Positions 17,770 to 26,057 of a stretch of DNA of 64,000 bases are shown piece by piece. Both the position numbers and the translations under genes were made by a program. Every line of letters starts with the position of its first letter. Position 1 is the first letter of the stretch. The notes under the pieces are model-generated. The model searched no databases. It was not told the origin of the DNA and saw only the letters and a program-made list of their open reading frames with translations. Origin of the DNA: Marinobacter iranensis (GTDB taxonomy: Bacteria; Pseudomonadota; Gammaproteobacteria; Pseudomonadales; Oleiphilaceae); NCBI RefSeq assembly GCF_029207565.1, contig NZ_JANCMW010000007.1, positions 62,001 through 126,000 on the forward strand. The letters are read 5' to 3'.

Positions 17770-19323
17770 TTACAGTCCGCCGATCTGGGTGAACTGGTTT
17801 TGTTGGTTCATTCTGTGTAGCGGCATTGCCGTGCCCTGGTGCGTTGTGGAAATGGCCGTGACATTAAGCCCGTTGCCTACCAGGGCTGATGCCGCATTCA
17901 CACCGTTGATTACCCGGGCACCCCGTTGGGACTGTCCACGAATCACCACCAGGTTGTAGCGCCGCTCCCTGGCAGAGGATTGCCTGATCACCGTCACACG
18001 TGATTGCCTGGTGCGCAGGCGTAGCTCGCCGCGTTCGCGTTTAACGTCATACGTCAGCAGGGATTCGTTGCTGGCGGATTGATGCTCGCGGGTCTGCGTG
18101 ATGGAGTGATTGTTGTATTCTACTCGGGTTGTTGTTGTGTCTATGGGGGCGCACTGGTTTTGTGTCTGACTGAACTGGCAGGTTTCACCAGCGCCAATCT
18201 GGCGATTGAAGCCGTCGGGTTCGGGGAAATCGATGCTTTCGTCCACCGGTATCTCGAACCCGGGCAGGTCGAGACTGTTAATGGCCGAGCCAACGTCCCC
18301 CAGTTCCGGCAGCAGGATGCCGAAAGTGAAATCGGCGAGGGTGCCCAGGTCGAGGGGAATGGCGCCCGAGAATTCAATACCACCGCTGTCAAAGGCAATG
18401 CTGCCATCGCCGGCGATGGCGTAGCCCAGTTCGACCCCGAGATCCCCCGCCGGGTTAACCCCTTCCAGAATGATATCGTCCAGTTGGACAGTGGCCCCCG
18501 TGAGCGTGACCTGAACGCCGTCACCCTCACCACAGGGCGGAATCAGACAGGCTGTGAATGTGACGTCGGGAATGCTCAGGCGAGGTCCTGAAAACTTAAC
18601 GTCGCTGCCTTCCAGAGTCACATTGCCCGGGAAAAACTCGGCCCCTGAAACAGTCAGGGTGGCGGGCAGCGGGAGATCGTAACCCAATACCTCCCAGCTA
18701 CCACCTATGGTGAAATCCGGCAGGGAAACGGGAGACACGCCGAGAGACACCGGCTCGTCAAAGAATCCTATCCGCCGGGGCGTAACGGTGGCATCGAGCC
18801 GTGTTGTGATGATTTCGGAGGACACCCGTTGATCAAACTGTGTCATCGATTCATGGATGTTTGAAGTGCTGCCAGCGTTGAAAACCACACGGGAGATCTT
18901 CTCGGTTACAGGGGCGCCGGCTTCAAAGTGTGCCAGGCGGGCAAGGTTGCCTGTTGTCTGGAATAAGCGATTTTCCTGGCTTAGCCGGGCGTCCAGAGGT
19001 GGTGAATCACGGCCTGAATGATAGAAATTCAGTGCCTGGATGCTGTCGGCACCACTGACATTGAGCAGGTTCATGGCCCGAACATCGGATTGAGCCCCGT
19101 TTTCCAGGGTTACCTGTTGCTGCTGTTTGTTATCGAGCGTGCCTTCCACAACCAGGCCGCTAGCCGGGTTGCCTGGCCGCATCGCCGCTGCGCTGGAGGC
19201 TGTGATGGCAGATAACCCCCGGTCATCGAGCGCAGCGGCCTCTGCCGGCTGACCCTGCAAAGCCAGGGTGATGATCAGTGTGAGGGCGGGCAACATGCCC
19301 ACCCTGATCATGAGAGCCGCCAT
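17770..19323 (-). CDS. Large secreted repeat-module protein, candidate amyloid-type subunit
   Basis: 517 residues with a signal peptide (to about residue 30) and a leader-like A-L-D-D-R-G-L-S-A-I-T-A-S at 31-43. One module (G-A-Q-S-D-V-R-A-M-N-L-L-N) is near residues 75-104 and a weaker one (R-G-Q-S-Q-R-G-A-R-V-I-N-G-V-N) near 462-490; the protein ends in a Gln/Asn-rich tail. The middle, about 350 residues, is strand-rich and has two short-spaced cysteine pairs (around the sequences C-L-I-P-P-C and C-Q-F-S-Q-T-Q-N-Q-C). Translation starts at ATG 19323 with GAGGGA upstream. Not assignable to a known family by eye. Second gene of the operon, 21 bases after the 398-residue paralogue. Confidence 0.7.
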   Translation of the reverse strand: MAALMIRVGMLPALTLIITLALQGQPAEAAALDDRGLSAITASSAAAMRPGNPASGLVVEGTLDNKQQQQVTLENGAQSDVRAMNLLNVSGADSIQALNFYHSGRDSPPLDARLSQENRLFQTTGNLARLAHFEAGAPVTEKISRVVFNAGSTSNIHESMTQFDQRVSSEIITTRLDATVTPRRIGFFDEPVSLGVSPVSLPDFTIGGSWEVLGYDLPLPATLTVSGAEFFPGNVTLEGSDVKFSGPRLSIPDVTFTACLIPPCGEGDGVQVTLTGATVQLDDIILEGVNPAGDLGVELGYAIAGDGSIAFDSGGIEFSGAIPLDLGTLADFTFGILLPELGDVGSAINSLDLPGFEIPVDESIDFPEPDGFNRQIGAGETCQFSQTQNQCAPIDTTTTRVEYNNHSITQTREHQSASNESLLTYDVKRERGELRLRTRQSRVTVIRQSSARERRYNLVVIRGQSQRGARVINGVNAASALVGNGLNVTAISTTHQGTAMPLHRMNQQNQFTQIGGL

Positions 19324-19344
19324 GGGATTGTTCCCTCTTCAGTA

Positions 19345-20541
19345 TCAGCGGCTGTGGTTGATTACATTGGTTTGATTGAGTGAGTATTGTGGTCCACTGG
19401 CCTTCATTGCCACGCCTGTTCCGGCACCCCGGCTGGTGGCAATGTTCACGCCATTGGCGACGGCACTGCCGGCGGCGTTGACCAGGTTCATCGCACGTAA
19501 TCCGGATTGTGCACCGCCGGACAGACTCACCAGGTAGGCCGTATTAACGTCAATGCTGGATTCATCCACCACAATGTACTCTGCCTGGGCGTCCTTCAGG
19601 GTGAAAGGTGCGCTGACGATCTCGTGTTCCACCTTGTCCCATGTTTTGCTGGTACTGCTGCTTTCATCCAGGGTATAGAGGGTAGAGTGGTCGCTGATCT
19701 GCTCGTCAGTCGTGGTTCGGCTGCCGTTAATGGTGCAACTGCCGTTCAGGGCAACACAGCCCATGGCGTCGAAGTCCAGATCCAGTTGAGGCAGGCCTAT
19801 ATCAACAGTAATGCCGGCATCGCCGGTATCTACCAGAATATTGCCCGCGTCTACACCGATATTCAGTTCACCGTTAAAGACCACTCCCACGGCCTTACTC
19901 GCACTGGGCGCATTGAACTCGACAGCGTAGGACCCGTTGCCGTCGAAAACCGGGTCGCCGGCCCCGAGTTCCAGGTCGCCATCCAGTTCCAGGCTGAATG
20001 TGGAGGCTTCCGAGAGGCTGAAGCCACCTTCTGTGGTGATTTGTTCCGAGGTGGTGTGTTGTTCAAGATTGGTTACTTGATCATACAGAGACGACGAAGT
20101 CTCGCTGCTATAGGATCCGGTGTTGGTTCTCAGGGTTTCGGTATTGGCGCCGCGCTCATAGGAGGGCAAAGACGAGAGTCGGCGCTGGTCCTGGGTAACG
20201 ACATTGCTTTGGGAAATCTCATACCCGGCAGCGGAAATCTCTGGGGTGCTGCCCCCATCGAACAAGTTGACTCCGTTGGCAACAGTGCTTTCGCTACTGT
20301 TGATAAAGTTCAGCGCGCGCACACCTGACTGGGATTCCTGTTCAATCCGGACTTCACCGGCAGACAGCAGGTTGGCCGTTGAACCATTACCCACGATAGC
20401 ACCGCCATTGGGTGCAGGAGTGCTGCCGGCGGCAGTGATTCTGTCAAGATCCTGACTATTCAGCGGAGTAGGGCCGGCAAGTGAAGTGCCTACGAAGGCA
20501 ATAGACATTGCCCCGGACAGGGCGAGGTAATAAAGATTCAT
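19345..20541 (-). CDS. Secreted repeat-module protein, candidate major amyloid-type subunit
   Basis: 398 residues, first gene of the operon. Signal peptide to about residue 23, leader-like P-L-N-S-Q-D-L-D-R-I-T-A-A at 26-38. Two clear modules: residues 69-94 (Q-S-G-V-R-A-L-N-F-I-N-S-S, then V-A-N-G-V-N) and 342-367 (Q-S-G-L-R-A-M-N-L-V-N-A-A, then V-A-N-G-V-N). Each is followed by a Y-x-I/L-x-Q-S/T-N-V-V/I strand; the last of these ends the protein. Between them is an acidic, Ser/Thr-rich linker with one cysteine pair. The repeat-linker-repeat plan recalls FapC, but I see no direct sequence match. A candidate sigma70 promoter lies 137-165 bases upstream. Confidence 0.72.
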   Translation of the reverse strand: MNLYYLALSGAMSIAFVGTSLAGPTPLNSQDLDRITAAGSTPAPNGGAIVGNGSTANLLSAGEVRIEQESQSGVRALNFINSSESTVANGVNLFDGGSTPEISAAGYEISQSNVVTQDQRRLSSLPSYERGANTETLRTNTGSYSSETSSSLYDQVTNLEQHTTSEQITTEGGFSLSEASTFSLELDGDLELGAGDPVFDGNGSYAVEFNAPSASKAVGVVFNGELNIGVDAGNILVDTGDAGITVDIGLPQLDLDFDAMGCVALNGSCTINGSRTTTDEQISDHSTLYTLDESSSTSKTWDKVEHEIVSAPFTLKDAQAEYIVVDESSIDVNTAYLVSLSGGAQSGLRAMNLVNAAGSAVANGVNIATSRGAGTGVAMKASGPQYSLNQTNVINHSR

Positions 20542-20677
20542 GATGGACCCCCAACAGGCTTCTTTTCAGAGCCTCAGAGGAGAGAACGTCATCACCTTAC
20601 AGCATGTGTCTGGCGCTCAGACCTTTCACCCGAATGCATCTCTGGGACGAGGCGGTGGTTTCAGGTGCTCAAAAAAT

Positions 20678-20706
20678 AGCCTAGGCTTGATAGCTATAAC
20701 TGTCAA
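20678..20706 (-). promoter_or_regulatory. Candidate sigma70 promoter of the amyloid-like operon
   Basis: On the minus strand a perfect TTGACA (plus-strand 20701-20706) is followed after 17 bases by TAGGCT (20678-20683), a weak -10. It would start a transcript with a leader of about 130 bases before the ATG at 20541. The surrounding DNA is AT-rich compared with the flanking genes. Confidence 0.4.
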
Positions 20707-20808
20707 TAAAATAGGCAGACCTTTGTGGGGGCAATAGGTCTGATAAACATTGCATGATGGCGTTGGCAGGTTAATATGCTGGTCCGTATCGTCCACCCGG
20801 AACGCTAA

Positions 20809-21483
20809 ATGGCTCGCTTCAACGAAATTGGTACCGCAACCATTCCCGGTAATGGGACCCGGTTGCGCCTGCTGCAACGCAATGATGAATTCTCCATCAA
20901 GATTGCCGGCACAACCGGTGAGCTGATGAACAGCCGCTTGCACGGCTCGGAGGATGCCCTGGCCACGCTTGCCTGTGAGCGTATTGCCGGGCTGGGTGCG
21001 CCACGCGTTTTGATTGGTGGGCTGGGAATGGGGTTTACACTGGCAGCGGCGTTGTCCGCCCTGGGGGAAGATGCCCGCGTAACGGTGGCCGAACTGGTTC
21101 CCGAAGTGGAGGCGTGGAACCGGGGGCCGCTGGGGGCTGCGGCCGGGCACCCGTTGAGCGACGCCAGGGCCAGCGTTCACATTGGCGATGTGGCGGAGCT
21201 GCTGCGGGAGGGCGATGGCAACTGGGACGCCATCCTGCTGGATGTGGACAACGGCCCGGAGGGGCTTACCCGCAAGGAGAATAACTGGATCTATTCCCCG
21301 GCTGGCATCGCCGCCGCACAGAAATCCCTGAGCCCCGACGGCATACTGGCATACTGGTCAGCCGGGCTAGAGCACGCATTTACCGAGAGGCTGCGCCGTG
21401 TAGGATTTTCCGTGGAGCCGATCACGGTGCGGGCCCTGCGTCCGGGCAAGGGTGCCCGTCATGTGATTTGGCTGGCCTGGTAG
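20809..21483 (+). CDS. Spermidine synthase-like methyltransferase-fold protein
   Basis: 224 residues with the Rossmann fold of spermidine synthases: S-R-x-H-G-S-E-D-A-L-A near residue 42, the nucleotide loop I-G-G-L-G-M-G-F-T near 68, and D-A-I-L-L-D-V-D-N-G-P near 142 in place of the usual D-x-x-D-P. It lacks the N-terminal beta domain of true SpeE. Proteins of this type are often annotated as spermidine synthase or SAM-dependent methyltransferase, but their substrate is not established. Starts at ATG 20809; divergent from the amyloid-like operon. Confidence 0.75.
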   Translation: MARFNEIGTATIPGNGTRLRLLQRNDEFSIKIAGTTGELMNSRLHGSEDALATLACERIAGLGAPRVLIGGLGMGFTLAAALSALGEDARVTVAELVPEVEAWNRGPLGAAAGHPLSDARASVHIGDVAELLREGDGNWDAILLDVDNGPEGLTRKENNWIYSPAGIAAAQKSLSPDGILAYWSAGLEHAFTERLRRVGFSVEPITVRALRPGKGARHVIWLAW

Positions 21484-21618
21484 CAGGCGCCTGCTGCACA
21501 CCCTATTGCCAAATGGTCATTCGAAATACAGGTATCCGGGTTGTATTTTACGATTAAGGGGCAATGTTGGTAGTAAGAGCCTCATTCAATTCTCTGAGAC
21601 GCTCAGGGAGGTATTTTC

Positions 21619-22152
21619 ATGAAACCCTCAATGAGTCTGACCGGCGAGCAGGAAAGCCATAAGGTGGCCGCAGTCTTTGACACAGAGCCGGACGCCAGGG
21701 GAGTTGCGAAAGCGCTTCAGGAAGGAACCAGCCTGACGGATGAACAGGTAACTGTGCTGAGCCCCGTGGACCGGCATCAGGGCAGGGAACTGGAGCCCGA
21801 GGACCAGGGTATCTGGCAAACGCTGGTACGTTCCCATGTCGGATTGGGTGCTGGCGGTGCGGTGACGGGGTTTATCGTATTTCTGATACTGAGTGCCCTT
21901 GGCATCGGGTTCATAGCCCAGAATGCGGTGGTCGCCGCCTCGGTGCTTGCTGCGCTTGGGTTGGTGTTGGGGCTGTTGCTCGCCGGGGCGGTGACAATCC
22001 GTCCGGATCACACGCCCTATCTGATGAAGGCGCAGTCCGCCTTACGCAAAGGCAAATATGTTCTGACGGTTCACGCATCCAGCGCACAGCAGCTACAGGA
22101 AGCAAAGTCGCTTCTCGACGCCCGGAATGTTAAAACAGTGCAAACCATCTGA
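21619..22152 (+). CDS. Hypothetical protein with two membrane segments and stress-protein-like ends
   Basis: 177 residues, start ATG 21619 with GGGAGGT just upstream. A soluble N-terminal part (residues 14-50, V-A-A-V-F-D-T-E-P-D-A-R-G-V-A-K-A-L) looks like the small alpha/beta domain seen in YflT/general-stress-type proteins, followed by two Gly/Ala-rich membrane segments (about 75-95 and 103-125) and a second short alpha/beta stretch (V-L-T-V-H-A-S-S-A-Q-Q-L-Q-E-A). This pattern resembles proteins that carry a glycine-zipper hairpin between two half-domains. No function can be given. Confidence 0.7.
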   Translation: MKPSMSLTGEQESHKVAAVFDTEPDARGVAKALQEGTSLTDEQVTVLSPVDRHQGRELEPEDQGIWQTLVRSHVGLGAGGAVTGFIVFLILSALGIGFIAQNAVVAASVLAALGLVLGLLLAGAVTIRPDHTPYLMKAQSALRKGKYVLTVHASSAQQLQEAKSLLDARNVKTVQTI

Positions 22153-22175
22153 TATAACCAGCCGGGATTCTGTCT

Positions 22176-22571
22176 ATGGACGATCTGAAGCGTTCGCGGG
22201 TAACCATCATTGCCGTCAGCGCCATTGTTCTTTTTTTTCTCACCAACTATCTGGCGCGTTTCCTGTTTGGGCTGACGGGCGTGTTGGTGTCGGTGGTTAT
22301 CGCGGCGTTGATTGCAGTCTATATCAGCTGGTCGGTGGCCCGCGTACTGAAGCGGGTGCCGACCGGTGAAGAGCGTGCCCGGGTGCTGTGGTCCTATGGT
22401 GGCTTCCTCGGAGCGCTGTTCGTAGCCTGGGCCGCTTACGTTGGACTGTCCACCGGGCTGGACATGGGGGCCGTGATATTCCTGCTCAGTCATTACCTGC
22501 CATACCCGGCACTCGCCCACCTGATGCTGTCTGATCGCATGGTGGGCAGGTTTGTGGGTGAGCCCGGCTAG
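22176..22571 (+). CDS. Hypothetical small inner-membrane protein
   Basis: 131 residues with four hydrophobic segments (residues 9-31, 33-53, 70-90, 95-112) and a basic loop R-V-L-K-R-V-P-T-G-E-E-R-A-R between the second and third. Follows the 177-residue gene by 23 bases in the same direction. Its end overlaps the convergent RIO kinase gene by four bases. I do not recognise a family. Confidence 0.65.
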   Translation: MDDLKRSRVTIIAVSAIVLFFLTNYLARFLFGLTGVLVSVVIAALIAVYISWSVARVLKRVPTGEERARVLWSYGGFLGALFVAWAAYVGLSTGLDMGAVIFLLSHYLPYPALAHLMLSDRMVGRFVGEPG

Positions 22572-23428
22572 TCGTCGCCTTCCTCGGCATCCCGGAGGCG
22601 TTCCTGGCGTTCCCGCTCCTCTTCCTTGGCGGCGTCAATAACCGCCATGAGCTCGTCCACATCGGCGCTTTCGGTGTCGTGCTCGAAGCAACCGGTCAGC
22701 TTGCTGTCGGGGTGCAGGTCGCCTGATTCGTAGAGCGCCCAGATTTCCTTGCCGTAGTCGGTGTTCAGCAGTTCCGGCGCGAAACGCCCGAAATACCGGC
22801 GCATATTGTCCACATCCCGTTCCAGCATTCGCTCGGCGCTGTTGTTGCCGGAGGCGTTGACGGCCTGGGGCAGGTCGATAATGACCGGGCCAGTAGGATC
22901 CACCAGAACGTTGAATTCCGACAGGTCGCCGTGAATCAGGCCGGCGCTGAGCATGCGAACCACATCAGCAATCACCTTGCTGTGGTAATCCCGAGCCTGC
23001 TCCGGCGTCAGGGTGACATCGTCCAGCCGGGGCGCGGCTTTGCCGTCTTCATCGGTAATCATTTCCATCAGCAGTACGCCATCCACGAACCCGAAAGGTT
23101 CCGGTACACGTACATCGGCGCTTGCCAATCGGTACAGGGCATCCACTTCGGCGTTCAGCCAGGCATCTTCCTGTTCCTTCTGGCCATAGCGGGTTTTCTT
23201 GCCCATGGCTCGGGCCCGGCGGCTATTGCGAACCTTGCGGCCTTCCTGGTATTGCACGGCCTGCTTGAAGCTGCGTTTCTGCGCCTCTTTGTAGACCTTG
23301 GCACAGCGTACACTGTCGCCACAGCGTACAACGAATACCTGGGCTTCCTTGCCGCTCATCAACTGGTACAACACTTCGTCCACCATGCCATCGTCGACAA
23401 GTGGCTGTAATCGTTTTGGTATCTTCAT
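22568..23428 (-). CDS. PA4780-family RIO1-like protein kinase
   Basis: Atypical serine kinase of 286 residues. RIO signature visible: S-G-K-E-A-Q-V-F-V-V as the nucleotide loop near residue 25, catalytic loop I-H-G-D-L-S-E-F-N-V-L near 165, and metal-binding Asp in V-I-I-D-L-P-Q near 180. The C-terminus is very acidic and charged. This family is common in pseudomonads and relatives; substrates are unknown. Start taken at ATG 23428 with AAAGGAT upstream, because the extension to 23527 is Pro-rich and lacks a ribosome-binding site. Confidence 0.9.
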   Translation of the reverse strand: MKIPKRLQPLVDDGMVDEVLYQLMSGKEAQVFVVRCGDSVRCAKVYKEAQKRSFKQAVQYQEGRKVRNSRRARAMGKKTRYGQKEQEDAWLNAEVDALYRLASADVRVPEPFGFVDGVLLMEMITDEDGKAAPRLDDVTLTPEQARDYHSKVIADVVRMLSAGLIHGDLSEFNVLVDPTGPVIIDLPQAVNASGNNSAERMLERDVDNMRRYFGRFAPELLNTDYGKEIWALYESGDLHPDSKLTGCFEHDTESADVDELMAVIDAAKEEERERQERLRDAEEGDD

Positions 23429-23527
23429 AGATCCTTTCGGTGGGCTGGTTGGGCCTGGCGGGTCATCGGGTGTTTCGACCGGCACGTATGGGGGCATCTT
23501 ACCTGAAATTGGTAAAAGACCCCTCAT

Positions 23528-23896
23528 TTAGTGCGTGGCTTCGCTGGGGGGCTTCTGGTCCATGTTCCTGGCGAGGATTTTGTCGGCATCCAGTGAGGCA
23601 ATGGGTACCTGGGTGTCGCGGGGGATATCGCCGCTGAGTTGCAGAGCGAGGTAACGCATGGCGCAGACCCGCAGGAACGAGGTGAAGTTGCCAAGATCGT
23701 GTCCGGCGTCGATGGATTCATGGTACAGCTTTGTGATCATCTGGGGCAGGTTCATGCCGTCCCGGGCGGCGATTTCCGTGAGGGCGTTCCAAAAGGCGTT
23801 TTCCATGCGAATGCTGGTCACCATGCCGTCGATGCGCAGGGAATGGGTGCGGCTGACCCAAAGATCGGAATCCGCGTGGACGAAGAGTTTGCACAT
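23528..23896 (-). CDS. Ribbon-helix-helix domain protein
   Basis: 122 residues. The segment R-T-H-S-L-R-I-D-G-M-V-T-S-I-R-M-E-N-A-F-W followed by L-T-E-I-A-A-R-D-G-M-N-L-P-Q-M-I matches the RHH_4 type of ribbon-helix-helix domain, found in small DNA-binding or regulatory proteins. A C-terminal A-M-R-Y-L-A-L-Q-L-S helix follows. Start at ATG 23896 (GAGGAT six bases upstream). Stands between the RIO kinase and DJ-1 genes; target unknown. Confidence 0.78.
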   Translation of the reverse strand: MCKLFVHADSDLWVSRTHSLRIDGMVTSIRMENAFWNALTEIAARDGMNLPQMITKLYHESIDAGHDLGNFTSFLRVCAMRYLALQLSGDIPRDTQVPIASLDADKILARNMDQKPPSEATH

Positions 23897-23943
23897 GGCG
23901 CTATCCTCATGAATCCGGGGCCGCCGTAACGGCCCCGTTTCCG

Positions 23944-24513
23944 TCACTTGTCCAGCAGTTTGAAAAACTGTGCCAGCCATTGGGGGTGCGCTGGCCATGC
24001 CGGTGCTGTCACCAGATTACCATCGGTCACCGCGGCGTCAACGTCGATGGCGGCAAAGCGGCCCCCGGCCAGTTCCACTTCCGGCTGGCAGGCCGGGTAG
24101 GCGGAACACTCGCGGCCCTCAAGCACGCCGGCGGCGGCCAGTAGCTGCGCTCCGTGGCAGATGGCAGCCACCGGTTTTTCCGTTTCGAAAAAGTGGCGCA
24201 CCAGGTTCTTTACGTCTTCGTTCAGGCGCAGATATTCCGGTGCCCGGCCGCCGGGGACCACCAGGGCGTCGTAGTCGGCGGGATTGAGCCCGGCGAAGTC
24301 CGCATTCAGGGCAAACCGGTGGCCCGGCTTTTCGGTGTAGGTCTGGTCGCCCTCGAAGTCGTGAATGGCCGTGGCTACGGTGTCCCCTGACTTCTTGTCC
24401 GGGCATACCGCATGAACCGTGTGGCCAACAGCCTGCAGTGCCTGGAAGGGCACCATGGTTTCGTAGTCTTCGGTGAAATCACCGGTGATCATCAGAATCT
24501 TCTTACCGCTCAT
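23944..24513 (-). CDS. DJ-1/PfpI family protein
   Basis: 189 residues, a single DJ-1/PfpI domain. The nucleophile elbow A-I-C-H-G-A-Q around residue 115 gives the conserved cysteine and histidine; an acidic residue in D-F-T-E-D-Y-E near residue 15 completes the usual set, and [12 protein letters not shown] marks the family. Members act as glyoxalase III, deglycase-like or protease-type stress proteins; which applies here is open. Start at ATG 24513 with AAGGAG eight bases upstream. Confidence 0.88.
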   Translation of the reverse strand: MSGKKILMITGDFTEDYETMVPFQALQAVGHTVHAVCPDKKSGDTVATAIHDFEGDQTYTEKPGHRFALNADFAGLNPADYDALVVPGGRAPEYLRLNEDVKNLVRHFFETEKPVAAICHGAQLLAAAGVLEGRECSAYPACQPEVELAGGRFAAIDVDAAVTDGNLVTAPAWPAHPQWLAQFFKLLDK

Positions 24514-24653
24514 ACCCTGCTCCTTGTGCTTGTTAGTGGTAGCCTGTTTACAGTAACAAGGGCGGAACAACAGCGGGTATTAGGGGAATACTACAGTGTT
24601 ATGTTATAACACGCGGCTGTACCGATTCTTCCATTTTCCAACACGGGCGACCC

Positions 24654-25640
24654 ATGACTTCACCGATACCGACCAACCTGGTGCTTGGCTTTCTGGGGGT
24701 AGGGAAAACCACCACCATACTGGACCTGCTGAAGAAAAAGCCGGAGAACGAAGCCTGGGCGGTGCTGGTGAACGAGTTCGGTGAAGTGGGCATTGACGGC
24801 GCCATGCTGGAAACCGAAGGTGCTTTTGTAAGGGAAGTGCCCGGTGGGTGTATGTGCTGTGTGGCCGGTCTGCCGATGCAGATTGGCCTCAACCAGTTGA
24901 TCCATAAAGCCAAACCTGACCGGCTGCTGATTGAACCCACGGGGCTGGGGCACCCCTCCCAGATTATCGAGACCCTGACGGGAGAGCACTACCAGGATGT
25001 GCTGAAACTGGGGCCGGTGCTTTGCCTGGTTGACCCGAGACGGCTTGAGGAGCCCAGGGTTGTGGAGAATGTACAGTTCCGGGACCAGGTTGCCGCGGCC
25101 GATATTGTCGTGGCCAACAAGACGGACTTGTGCCAGCCGGAGCAGCTTGCCCGGTTTGATGAATGGGTGGGCAGCCTGCAGCCGGCGAAAACCGCTGTGT
25201 TCCATACCCGACAGGGCCGGATGGATATTGGCTGGCTTGATGGCGAAACCGGGTTGTCAGAGGTGGGTTCGCCCCATGCCCACCACCATCATCATGGTTC
25301 GGCGGAGCCGCTGCCTGTTCCCGACATCCGGGATGAACCCTGGCAGCAGGTCAGTAACCAGGGGCAGGGCCATTTCAGCCTGGGCTGGCGGGTACATTCG
25401 GATACGGTATTTTTGGAAACCGGGCTGCTGGTGTTGGCCATGGATAGCCGCTTTGTCAGGTTCAAGGCGGTGGTGCACACCAGTGAAGGCTGGCGGACCA
25501 TCAATATGGCGGACGGCGCCCTCTCGGTGTCTGAATGCGAACCAAGGGATCTGTCCCGTATTGAGCTCATAAGCGAGCAGAGCCTGGATGCGGATGAGCT
25601 GGATGCCAGCCTGCGAGAAGCAATAGGGCAAACGGAATAA
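24654..25640 (+). CDS. CobW/COG0523-family GTP-binding metallochaperone
   Basis: 328 residues. G3E GTPase with Walker A G-F-L-G-V-G-K-T at 12-19, the metal site G-G-C-M-C-C (Cys66, 68, 69), and guanine specificity N-K-T-D at 155-158. A histidine cluster (H-A-H-H-H-H-H at 208-214) separates the GTPase from the C-terminal CobW_C domain, as in zinc-handling members. It probably delivers zinc (or a related metal) to a client in the cytoplasm; the client is unknown. No Zur box was identified. Start at ATG 24654; arfB follows two bases after its stop. Confidence 0.9.
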   Translation: MTSPIPTNLVLGFLGVGKTTTILDLLKKKPENEAWAVLVNEFGEVGIDGAMLETEGAFVREVPGGCMCCVAGLPMQIGLNQLIHKAKPDRLLIEPTGLGHPSQIIETLTGEHYQDVLKLGPVLCLVDPRRLEEPRVVENVQFRDQVAAADIVVANKTDLCQPEQLARFDEWVGSLQPAKTAVFHTRQGRMDIGWLDGETGLSEVGSPHAHHHHHGSAEPLPVPDIRDEPWQQVSNQGQGHFSLGWRVHSDTVFLETGLLVLAMDSRFVRFKAVVHTSEGWRTINMADGALSVSECEPRDLSRIELISEQSLDADELDASLREAIGQTE

Positions 25641-25642
25641 TC

Positions 25643-26056
25643 ATGCTGAAAATTTCCAACGCTGTGGAGTTGGGTGACTGGGAGATAGAGCTGACCCAGA
25701 TCCGCGCCCAGGGCGCAGGAGGGCAGAACGTCAACAAGGTAGCGTCGGCGGTCCATCTGCGCTTCGATATTCCCAACTCCAGCCTGCCGCCGTTTTACAA
25801 GGAGCGGCTGATGAGCCTGTCTGACCAGCGCATCAGCAAGGAAGGCATCATTGTTATCAAGGCGCAGAAGTTCCGCACCCTTGAGCTGAACAAGGAAGAC
25901 GCCCTTGAGCGCCTGAAGGAACTGATTCAGGAGGCGGTGAAACAGCAGAAAGCACGCCGGCCTACCCGCCCCACCAAAGGCTCCCAACGCCGGCGTGTCG
26001 ATAAAAAGACCAAGAAAGGCAAAACCAAGGCCTTACGGGGCAAGGTGCCGCTTTAA
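25643..26056 (+). CDS. arfB: Alternative ribosome-rescue factor / peptidyl-tRNA hydrolase
   Basis: 137 residues, class-I release-factor-like. The catalytic G-G-Q is at residues 26-28 within Q-G-A-G-G-Q-N-V-N-K-V, which hydrolyses the peptidyl-tRNA ester on stalled ribosomes. The C-terminal tail is rich in Lys/Arg (T-K-G-S-Q-R-R-R-V-D-K-K-T-K-K), as needed to fill the empty mRNA channel. Length and both parts match ArfB (YaeJ). Follows the CobW gene by two bases, probably co-transcribed. Confidence 0.95.
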   Translation: MLKISNAVELGDWEIELTQIRAQGAGGQNVNKVASAVHLRFDIPNSSLPPFYKERLMSLSDQRISKEGIIVIKAQKFRTLELNKEDALERLKELIQEAVKQQKARRPTRPTKGSQRRRVDKKTKKGKTKALRGKVPL

Positions 26057-26057
26057 T

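Noticed and set aside
25275-25295. Run of histidine codons in the CobW gene as a cloning tag
   Set aside because: It is internal, between the GTPase and C-terminal domains, as in natural zinc-handling COG0523 proteins.
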